DNA of 7,313 nucleotides from JBILCM01 sp044353165 (GTDB lineage: Bacteria; Bacillota; Bacilli; Paenibacillales; YIM-B00363): assembly GCA_044353165.1 (NCBI GenBank), contig JBILCM010000102.1, forward strand, positions 1-7,313, given 5' to 3'. Each line of letters opens with the position of its first letter. Position 1 is the first letter of the stretch. The notes below the pieces were generated by a model that saw only the letters and a program-made list of their open reading frames with translations, ran no database searches and was not told where the DNA came from. The position numbers and the translations under genes are program-made. Below are positions 1 to 6,494 of the stretch, in pieces.

Positions 1-529
1 AAAATTGGATTTGGTAACCGATGTCAAGGTATGTCGTCGGTTCATCCAACAGCAATAAATTCGGTTCCTGCACCATCGCTTTCGCCAATGCCGTACGCTG
101 TCGCTCTCCTCCACTTAATTGTTCCACAGGACGGTCTGCCAACGCCGTTAAATTCAAGCATTCCATCACCGATTCAATCTGTTGAGAGACGTCTCCCGCT
201 TCCTGTCCGAACCAATTCTGGAATGGATAGCGGCCCATGGCCACGACTTCGCGGACGGTAAACCCATTGGGCGGCAGCGCATCTTGTTGTAACACAGCCA
301 TCCAACGTGCCAATTCCTTGCGCTTGTATCCATTCACGGAACGACCATGGATCGTTGCTAAGCCGGTATCGGGCGCAACAAGGCCGGATAAAATGGACAA
401 AAGCGTTGATTTCCCACTTCCGTTGGGACCAATAATCCCAAAAAACTCACCTTGAGGGACAGTGAAGCTGATGTTGCTCAGCACGCGACGTTGTTGGAAC
501 GTTTTGCCAATCTCGAGCGCTTGAATCAT
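1..529 (-). CDS. btuD: Cobalamin ABC transporter ATP-binding protein BtuD (partial, C-terminus beyond window)
   Basis: This is the cytoplasmic ATPase that would power vitamin B12 uptake through the adjacent permease. The frame reads open from an ATG at 529 to the window edge, giving 176 residues beginning MIQALEIGKTF. It shows the ABC domain in order: Walker A GPNGSGKST (residues 34-42), Q-loop LQQD (80-83), signature LSGGERQR (138-145), Walker B LLLLDE (158-163) and D-loop YLDI (167-170). The switch histidine and the rest of the C-terminus lie outside. FepC/BtuD-type ATPases run about 250-270 residues, so roughly a third is missing through window truncation, with no sign of mutation. The start overlaps the btuC stop by one base (TGATG) and is preceded by a GGGGGG Shine-Dalgarno at 538-543, implying translational coupling. 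The family alone could serve siderophore or heme; the cobalamin assignment rests on the upstream riboswitch. Confidence 0.93.
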   Translation of the reverse strand, partial: MIQALEIGKTFQQRRVLSNISFTVPQGEFFGIIGPNGSGKSTLLSILSGLVAPDTGLATIHGRSVNGYKRKELARWMAVLQQDALPPNGFTVREVVAMGRYPFQNWFGQEAGDVSQQIESVMECLNLTALADRPVEQLSGGERQRTALAKAMVQEPNLLLLDEPTTYLDIGYQIQF

Positions 530-1584
530 CAACTGTTCCCCCCAATGGATTGTTTGTGTTGCCGCAGTAAATAAATAAAGAAGGGTGCTCCCAAACACGC
601 AGTCACGACGCCAATCGGAATTTCGGTGGGCGCCAACAACATCCGAGCGAAGGTATCGGCCCACACAACATATATAGCGCCAGCGATAGCCGAAAGTGGA
701 ACAATCAATCGATAATCAGGCCCGACGATGAAGCGCACGAGGTGGGGGATGATCAGCCCTACGAAGCCGATGACCCCCGTTACGGATACAGCGGCTGCGG
801 CGATCAATGTAGAAACGGACAGCACCGTCCATTTGAAACGCTCCACATGCACACCCAGATGTGCAGCATTACGCTCACCCAACGCGAACAAATTTAACGT
901 TCGGCTGTATGCACACAATACGATGATCCCTATCATAACATAGGGCACAATCATGCCAGAAAAACTCCAACTGCGCATCGTTAAGCTGCCCATCAACCAG
1001 AACACGATCTGATTCGTCATATCATCAGCAAGTGACACCATGAACGATACGGCCGCGCCCAAGAACGCCTGTACAATCACACCGGCCAGGATAAGTGTTT
1101 CCCGACGCACGCCTCCGTCAACGCGAGACAAGACGTATACAAAACCTAACGTTACCATACCTGTCGTGAAAGCGACAACGGGAATCGTCCACAAGCCGAA
1201 GTACGTGTATTGAACACCAAGTAAAATCAGGAGTGCGGCACCTACGGAAGCGCCTGATGCGACACCTAGTGTGAACGGGTCTGCCAATGGATTACGCAAC
1301 ACGCCTTGAAAGCCTGCACCTGCTGTTGCCAACGCCGCGCCCACGAGCATGCCTAACACGATACGTGGCAGCCGCACTTGAAGTACGATCTGTTCAGCAG
1401 CGACAGGCCAATCTGCTTGGATTGGAGTGCCGATGAACGGAATCGCTTCGATCAGGATGCGCCATACTTGAGCAATCGGCAGTTGGGCTGCACCCATAGA
1501 AACACTCACGAGTATGGAACCGATCAGAATGACCGCACCGGCGATGCCCCACAACAACAATCTACGTCGTATCGGGGTTACCAT
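529..1584 (-). CDS. btuC: Cobalamin ABC transporter permease BtuC (FecCD family)
   Basis: This 351-residue polytopic membrane protein is of the FecCD/BtuC family, which forms the homodimeric channel of type II ABC importers; the family has about ten helices per subunit. Family signatures are visible: RLPR (71-74), the block GFQGVLRNPLADP (91-103) running into LGVASGASVGAALL, the ATPase-coupling segment around LGxxxxxF (243-250), and VIGFVGLIIPHLVR (271-284) followed by GPDYR. The C-terminal EIPIGVVTACLGAPFF (321-336) is also typical. Length matches the family norm of 330-350. The ATG at 1584 overlaps the btuF stop by seven bases (ATGGTAA) and has no good Shine-Dalgarno of its own, so it probably relies on translation of btuF. 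FecCD permeases also move iron siderophores and heme; cobalamin is preferred because the whole unit lies behind a B12 riboswitch. Confidence 0.93.
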   Translation of the reverse strand: MVTPIRRRLLLWGIAGAVILIGSILVSVSMGAAQLPIAQVWRILIEAIPFIGTPIQADWPVAAEQIVLQVRLPRIVLGMLVGAALATAGAGFQGVLRNPLADPFTLGVASGASVGAALLILLGVQYTYFGLWTIPVVAFTTGMVTLGFVYVLSRVDGGVRRETLILAGVIVQAFLGAAVSFMVSLADDMTNQIVFWLMGSLTMRSWSFSGMIVPYVMIGIIVLCAYSRTLNLFALGERNAAHLGVHVERFKWTVLSVSTLIAAAAVSVTGVIGFVGLIIPHLVRFIVGPDYRLIVPLSAIAGAIYVVWADTFARMLLAPTEIPIGVVTACLGAPFFIYLLRQHKQSIGGNS

Positions 1585-2516
1585 TGTTCTGGATAGAGTG
1601 CCTTCGAAACGACCACCAAACCGTCCGTCAATCTCGGGCCTGGACGGGACAATAAATTATCATCAATCCCTATGACAAGGCCTTGCTTAATCGCATCAAT
1701 CTGATCCCATCCGCTGCGGCCGCGAATCACTTGTTCCAAGGACTCAACACCCGTCCCGAACAAAATCACGTTCGGGTTTGATACGATAATTTTCTCGCTG
1801 CTGATTTCATACCAACCGGGTTGGTCTGCCACATTCACACCGCCCGCTTCGGTGATCAATTGATCCATAAACTCGCCCTTACCCACCGTCCAACCGAGCG
1901 AAAATTCTAAATACACTCTCTTCTTCTCTGACTCCGTAATTCCCGCTGTAATCTCTGCCACGCGTTGCCGATCCGCTTCCATCTTGGCCACAACCGTCTC
2001 TGCTTCCGTCTGACGGTTAAGAACCACACCTATGCCCCGGATATGTGCGATCGTATCATCGATGGATTTGTTCTCTGAGGCATACACCATCACACCCAAT
2101 TCGCGTAACTGTTTGATCATGGCCATGCTCATCGTCCAACCGGCAACAACGAGATCCGGCTCAAGCGCAATAATTTTTTCAAGACTCATTTCTATACCGC
2201 CGACCTTCGGCTTTGAAGCAGCTTCTGCCGGATAATCACTCCAGTCGTCCACGCCTGCGACAAGATCTCCGGCACCAACGGCATACACAATCTCCGTTTC
2301 ACTCGGTGTGATCGAGACAATCCGCTTTGGCGCCGCATCGAATGTCATCTTAACCCCAGAAGCATCGGTCACCGTGAGTGGATATTCCGTAGCTCCAGCC
2401 GTAACAGCCTTGTCCGTTGGCTCATTCACCGCTGAACTTTCACTTTCCCCGCCGCAAGCGAGCAGACTGATCGTCATTGCGATCACCATACATACCAGTA
2501 ACGAACGTTTGAACAT
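1578..2516 (-). CDS. btuF: Cobalamin-binding lipoprotein BtuF (ABC transporter substrate-binding protein)
   Basis: This 312-residue extracytoplasmic receptor would capture cobalamin and hand it to BtuC. The N-terminus is a lipoprotein signal peptide: positive MFKR, a hydrophobic stretch, then lipobox LLAC with the lipid-modified cysteine at residue 21. A Ser/Glu-rich linker follows. The mature part has the class III (TroA/BtuF) fold signatures: RIVSITPSETEIVYAVG (65-81), VAGVDDWSDYP (86-96), a KVGGIEMSLEKIIALEPDLVV block (104-124), a long central helix (about 155-195), and the second lobe with TEAGGVNVADQPGW (222-235) and SEKIIVSNPNVILF (240-253). Acidic residues near 73-75 and 241 sit where BtuF-type proteins carry the glutamates that dock on the permease (family knowledge, alignment inferred). 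An AGGGAG Shine-Dalgarno at 2523-2528, six nt from the ATG, supports the start. It is the first gene of the operon and lies behind the riboswitch terminator. Confidence 0.92.
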   Translation of the reverse strand: MFKRSLLVCMVIAMTISLLACGGESESSAVNEPTDKAVTAGATEYPLTVTDASGVKMTFDAAPKRIVSITPSETEIVYAVGAGDLVAGVDDWSDYPAEAASKPKVGGIEMSLEKIIALEPDLVVAGWTMSMAMIKQLRELGVMVYASENKSIDDTIAHIRGIGVVLNRQTEAETVVAKMEADRQRVAEITAGITESEKKRVYLEFSLGWTVGKGEFMDQLITEAGGVNVADQPGWYEISSEKIIVSNPNVILFGTGVESLEQVIRGRSGWDQIDAIKQGLVIGIDDNLLSRPGPRLTDGLVVVSKALYPEQW

Positions 2517-2544
2517 TGCTTTCTCCCTCTTTCTGGTGAATCAT

Positions 2545-2582
2545 AAGAATAATAAAGCCCCCGTTCCCGAAGAAACGGAGGC
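2545..2582 (-). terminator. Intrinsic terminator of the cobalamin riboswitch expression platform
   Basis: On the minus strand an 11-bp stem, GCCTCCGTTTC pairing with GGAACGGGGGC (two or three G-U pairs), closes a TTCG tetraloop at 2557-2582. It is followed by the T-rich run TTTATTATTCTT (2545-2556). It ends 28 nt before the btuF ATG and about 190 nt after the aptamer, so it should act as the switchable attenuator: formed when cobalamin is bound, disrupted when it is not. The U-tract is interrupted by A and C, so termination may be incomplete. Confidence 0.82.
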
Positions 2583-2660
2583 ACACACACAAAGATAGGG
2601 ATATCCAATGCAGAAACCAATGGAAGGCATCGATCTTGCAACAACCTGATCATGTTGAAT

Positions 2661-2703
2661 GAATCGATAAATAATCGACTCCGGTTGAAGATGATGTTTC
2701 CCA
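2661..2703 (-). promoter_or_regulatory. Candidate antiterminator region within the riboswitch expression platform
   Basis: Two segments here are complementary to the 5' arm of the downstream terminator. CGGAG (2679-2683) can pair with CTCCG of the arm, and GAAAC (2696-2700) can pair with GTTTC. Together they could cover the 9-nt stretch CTCCGTTTC if the intervening bases bulge out. CGGAG also overlaps an alternative local hairpin, GAGTCGAT/ATCGATTC with a TATTT loop (2661-2681), so the pairings compete. This is inferred by eye from complementarity; no folding energies were computed. Confidence 0.35.
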
Positions 2704-2774
2704 AGGCACTGCTATAATTCCTATACCTTAAGCGTTGCACCGTACCCTTGTCCTCGAAGGATTCGACAGCATGG

Positions 2775-2974
2775 CATTCGCAGGCAGGTCTCCTGACTTA
2801 TGGGTTTGTATAACGGAACTCGCCTTCCCATCCGATGATGTCATCTGACAACAGTGGCATTGTTGAGTCCGTCCCCATTAACAGTGGCGGGACCGTGCCG
2901 GATTTACACCGGCTTCCCTATTATCCTTCTCCTTGCGCTACTCTCGCAACAACATGGGGCAGGACCTGTGAATG
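2775..2974 (-). promoter_or_regulatory. Cobalamin (B12, AdoCbl-type) riboswitch aptamer
   Basis: Read on the minus strand, this 200-nt element has the conserved blocks of the cobalamin riboswitch in order. These are GGGAAGCCGGTG with TAAATCCGGCACGGTCCCGC (2887-2922 region), CCACTGT, a second GCCACTGTTGTCAG, then GGATGGGAAGGCGAG, and finally the B12 box GTCAGGAGACCTGCC (about 2783-2797). A closing P1 helix is visible between CATTCACAGG (2965-2974) and CCTGCGAATG (2775-2784), nine of ten positions paired. The element lies in the leader of btuF-btuC-btuD in the same orientation and is followed by an intrinsic terminator. It should therefore sense intracellular cobalamin and shut off importer transcription when B12 is plentiful. 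Class assignment to the AdoCbl type rests on the large peripheral elements and is less certain than the family. Confidence 0.95.
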
Positions 2975-2994
2975 TGATTCATATGTTAAAATTA

Positions 2995-3023
2995 ATTATA
3001 GATGGACGTTCAGCAAAACACAA
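2995..3023 (-). promoter_or_regulatory. Candidate sigma-A promoter of the btuF riboswitch leader
   Basis: A perfect TATAAT -10 (2995-3000) lies 17 nt downstream of a weak -35 TTGTGT (3018-3023), in an AT-rich gap. Transcription would start near 2988, about 14 nt before the riboswitch P1 helix, which is the right geometry for a leader RNA. The -35 matches only three of six consensus bases. Confidence 0.6.
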
Positions 3024-3033
3024 TGCATGATTT

Positions 3034-4239
3034 TTAATGTGTCAATTTATTCACCAACATCACGGCGGCGCCGATGGCCAGCGCTTCATCTCCGAGTTGT
3101 CCCAGACTAAATTCAACCTGATAATGCGGATAATAATACGTCTTACTCATTGCCACCTGCGTTGCCGTCTTATAATAAAGCGCATGGCTGTGGATTAGCG
3201 GGCCGCCCAGTATCACTTTCTCCGGATGAAGTGTGTTCAATAAATTAGCCAGCCCGATCCCCAAATACGTAGCCGATTGGGTTAACACTTCGATGGCGAG
3301 CGTATCCTGTAATTGCGCGGCTTCGACAATGCGTGGGAATGTTACTTGCTCAATGACGTCTATTTTTTCGCTGACTGATGATTTACGCCCCAATCTCATC
3401 ATGGACTGCATCTTCTGCTCTACCGCATAGAGTGAAGCGTACGACTCCAAGGCGCCGTAATTGCCGCCCGATAGTCGCGATGGAACACCATCGGCTTGAA
3501 TCACCATCTGACCTATAGCACCTTCCATGTCAACAGCACCATAGACGATTTGACCTCCAGACATCATGGCTGACCGCAACCCAACGCCGCCGTGAATATA
3601 CAACAAATGCTGGTAATTATGGACACGATCTGCCCAATATTCACCAACGATCGCCGTATTCGCTCCGTTCTCCAGATAAACCGGTACCCCGAATGCCGTT
3701 GCAATCATGGCACATATCGGCACTTGCTGCCAACCTTTCGCTGGAAAATATAACGGGTCAACAATGACACCTGCTGTGCGATCAATCGGACCGACTGCAC
3801 CGATGCCGACACCCAAGAGTTTGTCTTGGGGGATACCCAGGTTCGTTAGCATCCGATTTGCCTCGTGGATGATCTCCTGGATGAGCACATCGGGTGACAT
3901 ACGTTCACTCATTGGCCACGTGTGCTGGCTCTTCTTGTCCAACAACACATCGCAACAGATGAGGCGCGCATGTGTCCGTGATATTTCTAGGCCGAGCACA
4001 TATCCGAATGTGGGATTGATGCGATATAGAATCGGCCTGCGTCCCCCGGTCGATTCACCGAAACCGACTTCCTCAATTAACTCCTGAGCAACCATCTCAT
4101 CGAGAAGACGGGTAAGTGTGCTGGGTTTTATTCCACTATTTTCCAGAAGCTCAAGTTTCGACACCACATTCCGCCGGCGGATGAGCTCATACAATTCCTT
4201 CGCCTTACGGTTTGGGATTCGCTCTTCGATCGGTATCAT
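3034..4239 (-). CDS. ROK-family transcriptional regulator (NagC/XylR type)
   Basis: This DNA-binding regulator is probably a sugar-responsive repressor of the adjacent alpha-galactoside genes (role inferred from position). With the start at 4239 it has 401 residues, typical for ROK repressors. The N-terminal winged helix-turn-helix spans about 14-75 (LYELIRRRNVVSKLELLENS, STLTRLLDEM, wing GRRPILYRINP). The ROK/actin-like fold follows, with GYVLGLEISRTHARL (79-93), LLGVGIGAVGPID (141-153), YLENGANTAIVGE (188-200), the sugar-site segment EGAIGQMV (239-246) and the C-terminal PEKVILGGPLI (339-349). Kinase hallmarks are altered: the usual END is ENG (190-192), the ExGH-type histidine is Gln244, and the CxCGxxGC zinc motif is replaced by cysteine-free RLSGGNYGALE (255-265). 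It is therefore a regulator, not a kinase. The 4239 ATG is chosen over an in-frame ATG at 4266 because an AAGGGGGA Shine-Dalgarno precedes it by six nt. Confidence 0.9.
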   Translation of the reverse strand: MIPIEERIPNRKAKELYELIRRRNVVSKLELLENSGIKPSTLTRLLDEMVAQELIEEVGFGESTGGRRPILYRINPTFGYVLGLEISRTHARLICCDVLLDKKSQHTWPMSERMSPDVLIQEIIHEANRMLTNLGIPQDKLLGVGIGAVGPIDRTAGVIVDPLYFPAKGWQQVPICAMIATAFGVPVYLENGANTAIVGEYWADRVHNYQHLLYIHGGVGLRSAMMSGGQIVYGAVDMEGAIGQMVIQADGVPSRLSGGNYGALESYASLYAVEQKMQSMMRLGRKSSVSEKIDVIEQVTFPRIVEAAQLQDTLAIEVLTQSATYLGIGLANLLNTLHPEKVILGGPLIHSHALYYKTATQVAMSKTYYYPHYQVEFSLGQLGDEALAIGAAVMLVNKLTH

Positions 4240-4245
4240 CTGCTG

Positions 4246-4253
4246 TCCCCCTT
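4246..4253 (-). promoter_or_regulatory. Ribosome binding site that sets the ROK regulator start
   Basis: AAGGGGGA sits six nt upstream of the ATG at 4239. The alternative in-frame ATG at 4266 has no purine-rich site at suitable spacing, and using it would put this strong site inside the coding region. This supports the shorter 401-residue protein. Confidence 0.75.
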
Positions 4254-4288
4254 CGGATATTGACAATCGAAACTCTCATATCAATCAA

Positions 4289-4297
4289 ATCATACCA
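4289..4297 (-). promoter_or_regulatory. Candidate extended -10 promoter of the ROK regulator gene
   Basis: TGGTATGAT on the minus strand combines a TGn extension with a TATGAT -10 (five of six consensus bases). It sits 50 nt upstream of the preferred ROK start and directly after the terminator of the galactosidase gene. No good -35 is present at 16-18 nt, where the terminator stem lies instead; extended -10 promoters can tolerate this. Called by eye only. Confidence 0.4.
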
Positions 4298-4298
4298 C

Positions 4299-4335
4299 AA
4301 AAAGCCGATGCAGTTCCTTATCGTAACGCATCGGC
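4299..4335 (-). terminator. Intrinsic terminator downstream of the alpha-galactosidase gene
   Basis: A perfect 8-bp stem, GCCGATGC/GCATCGGC (4304-4335), encloses a loop of about 16 nt and is followed by a run of five T (4299-4303) on the minus strand. It lies 13 nt past the galactosidase stop, so it should end the sugar operon before the ROK gene. The large loop suggests moderate efficiency. There is no T-run on the other side, so it is not bidirectional. Confidence 0.75.
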
Positions 4336-4347
4336 CATGGAGGATGA

Positions 4348-6444
4348 TCAAATCATTACTTTTTCGAATCGAATCAACACGCTGTCGTAGTCACCCGCCA
4401 ACGGTACGTCCAAGCCCATATTTGTGAGGAATGCCCCTGATTTGGACCCTACTTTCCCATTGACTTCAAATCGATAAATAGACGAGCTGTCTAATCCTTT
4501 CAGCTGAATCCGGTAGTGTTCCTGTCCATACCGCTGATGATCGAGAAACACGAATAACACACTGACATCATCCAACACGTACTGCACTGCATGAATGGGA
4601 TCTTGCTTAAATGATTTCAAACGATACAGTTGTCCCAACTGCACAATGTCGCGGACCTTCTTATATTCATCGATATACGTTCTGATTTGTTGCAGTTTGT
4701 CTTCGCTCGTATCATTGAGGTTCGTCCCGATGCCTAGCGAGCCGCACATCGCCGCATGCATGCTGAACTGTAGCGGAATCGATCGGTTGTTCATACGCGT
4801 ATCATCGGTTAACCATGCTCGCATATATTTAATCGGGTACATCAGGCTGTAATTTTCTTGCATAAACAGACGGTCTAATGGATCCGTATTGTCGCTAGGC
4901 CAAAATTCATCAAAATAGGCCATCGAACCATAATCCACACGTCCGCCACCGGAAGCGCATGCTTCCATTTCAACATCCGGGTGCAGTTCTCTGATGCGTT
5001 GCACGATGCGGTAAAAGCCTTGTGTGCTCTTATACCAGATCAATTTGTATTCATCCGGACTTAGAACAGACGACGCGACTTCAGAAATATAGCGGTTCAT
5101 ATCCCATTTAATAAACGAGATCTGATAATTTGACAACAACGCGTCCAGACAATGAATCAGGTACTGGATGACAGCTGGGTTCGTCAAATCAAGCATGTAC
5201 TGGTTTCTTCCGGTGTGCGTTTCCCTGGTATGATAGCTATAAATCCAGTCCGGATGCTCCTGGAACAACTTGCTTTGCGCATTGACCATCTCGGGTTCGA
5301 TCCATATGCCAAACTTCATTCCCAATTCATGGACTCTATCAATGAGTGGCGCCAATCCATCCGGAAACTTCTCGGGGTCAACAACCCAATCGCCCAAACC
5401 TGCCCGATCATTCACTCTGCCTGTGAACCAGCCATCGTCAATGACGAACAACTCCACGCCAAGCGAAGCTGCTTGCTCTGCAAGCTTGATCTGCTCATCA
5501 CACCGCACGTCAAAGAAAGTTGCATACCACGAATTATAAAGGACAGGAAGCGCATGCCCGGCCAATTGCTTCGGCATCACATGTTTTCGCGCGAATGAAG
5601 AAAGTGTGTTGGACATCTGCGTAAAACCTTCTGCATGGCCCGAAAATACAGATGGTGTTGTGAACGTTTCCCCTGGATGGAGTTTCCATTCAAAATCGGT
5701 GTCACTTATTCCCATCAACACATTCACGTACCCCGCAGAAACTGCTTCAACAACGCTCTTAAAATTTCCTGAATACTGCAATACACCGTAATATACATCA
5801 CCCGCGTCTTCATTGGCGTCTTTATGGATCACGAAGAACGGTGAAACGTTATGTCCAGTTATTCCACATAGACTTTCATACACTTTCTTCCCGCAATCCA
5901 CAGGTTCGCTGCAATACTGAAACTCCTGACCCCAATGTCCGTTAAAATTGATGGATTTGTACCCTGTTCCCGCGATGCCGAATTCGCCTGAGTACATCCG
6001 CTCCAACTTCACAGGCGCTGCCCCGCAGTTTTTCACTTCTCTCCACTTCTCAATCATGTTCTCAACTTCATGCACACGATAATGCAAGAGAACTTGTAAG
6101 TCATAATGAATATCAATTAATGTTATCGTCAATACGTTATCTTCTATGGAATAACCTTGCATCCGATATCTGAAATCCCGGACCCCATCGACATAAGCCA
6201 ATTTCATGGACGTTTCTTTATGTCGCATGCCTCCGAATGATGAACATTCTTCCAACATTTTCTGAAATCTCATCGTATGATGAAGCTTCGACGTAACGGG
6301 GTCTACAAAGTCCTCGATCCGATCGATCCGCTTCCCCCAATACATATTGCACAGCAGCCCTTCAACCTCATCCACGAACATGACATAGGATGATTTTGTT
6401 GTAGAGAGTACAAACAGTTTGTCTTGGTGAACCTGTATGGGCAT
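4348..6444 (-). CDS. aga: Alpha-galactosidase, glycoside hydrolase family 36
   Basis: This retaining exo-glycosidase hydrolyses terminal alpha-1,6-galactosyl residues of melibiose, raffinose and related sugars. Positions below count from an upstream in-frame TTG at 6450; subtract two for the ATG at 6444. The N-terminal beta-sandwich covers roughly 1-290 and the TIM barrel about 300-610, with VIDDGWF (336-342), GDWVVDPEKFPDGL (353-366) and FGIWIEPEMV (380-389). Nucleophile motif KWDMNR carries Asp450, and acid/base motif SDNTDPLDR carries Asp520. Their 70-residue spacing agrees with characterised bacillar GH36 enzymes. ACASGGGRVDYG (497-508) is the usual substrate-site loop, and a C-terminal beta domain follows. 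At 698-700 residues it is slightly short for the roughly 730-residue bacterial group. No signal peptide is visible, so it should act in the cytoplasm on imported sugar. The ATG is preferred because GAGAGGG lies eight nt upstream, but TTG is possible. Confidence 0.95.
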   Translation of the reverse strand: MPIQVHQDKLFVLSTTKSSYVMFVDEVEGLLCNMYWGKRIDRIEDFVDPVTSKLHHTMRFQKMLEECSSFGGMRHKETSMKLAYVDGVRDFRYRMQGYSIEDNVLTITLIDIHYDLQVLLHYRVHEVENMIEKWREVKNCGAAPVKLERMYSGEFGIAGTGYKSINFNGHWGQEFQYCSEPVDCGKKVYESLCGITGHNVSPFFVIHKDANEDAGDVYYGVLQYSGNFKSVVEAVSAGYVNVLMGISDTDFEWKLHPGETFTTPSVFSGHAEGFTQMSNTLSSFARKHVMPKQLAGHALPVLYNSWYATFFDVRCDEQIKLAEQAASLGVELFVIDDGWFTGRVNDRAGLGDWVVDPEKFPDGLAPLIDRVHELGMKFGIWIEPEMVNAQSKLFQEHPDWIYSYHTRETHTGRNQYMLDLTNPAVIQYLIHCLDALLSNYQISFIKWDMNRYISEVASSVLSPDEYKLIWYKSTQGFYRIVQRIRELHPDVEMEACASGGGRVDYGSMAYFDEFWPSDNTDPLDRLFMQENYSLMYPIKYMRAWLTDDTRMNNRSIPLQFSMHAAMCGSLGIGTNLNDTSEDKLQQIRTYIDEYKKVRDIVQLGQLYRLKSFKQDPIHAVQYVLDDVSVLFVFLDHQRYGQEHYRIQLKGLDSSSIYRFEVNGKVGSKSGAFLTNMGLDVPLAGDYDSVLIRFEKVMI

Positions 6445-6472
6445 TAACAATTCCCTCTCCTATCTCTATGTG

Positions 6473-6494
6473 AATCCGGATTATCCTTTAATCC
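6473..6494. repeat. Overlapping inverted repeats at the permease/galactosidase junction
   Basis: A 10-bp perfect palindrome, AATCCGGATT (6473-6482), overlaps a 6-bp inverted repeat, GGATTA/TAATCC with a 5-nt spacer (6478-6494). Together they span the permease stop codon. There is no T-run, so this is not a terminator. It may be a minor mRNA hairpin, a protein site or chance. Confidence 0.3.

Noticed and set aside
2483..2740. 85-codon minus-strand open frame in the btuF leader
   Set aside because: It begins at a GTG without a ribosome site, runs through the riboswitch platform and terminator, and overlaps the btuF start in another frame.
3040..3045. Perfect TTGACA on the minus strand near the ROK stop, as a -35 element
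   Set aside because: No -10-like hexamer lies 16-18 nt downstream (TGTGTT is there). It is explained by Leu-Thr codons at the end of the ROK gene, and the TATAAT at 2995-3000 is too far away.
2835..3110. 91-codon plus-strand open frame
   Set aside because: It covers the riboswitch and the end of the ROK gene in antisense; structured RNA explains the sequence.
3707..4087. 126-codon open frame on the plus strand
   Set aside because: Antisense to the ROK domain of the regulator; low-complexity composition without family motifs.
5152..5598. 148-codon open frame on the plus strand
   Set aside because: It lies wholly antisense to the GH36 catalytic barrel, has no recognisable domain, and is a codon-bias shadow of the strongly supported minus-strand gene.
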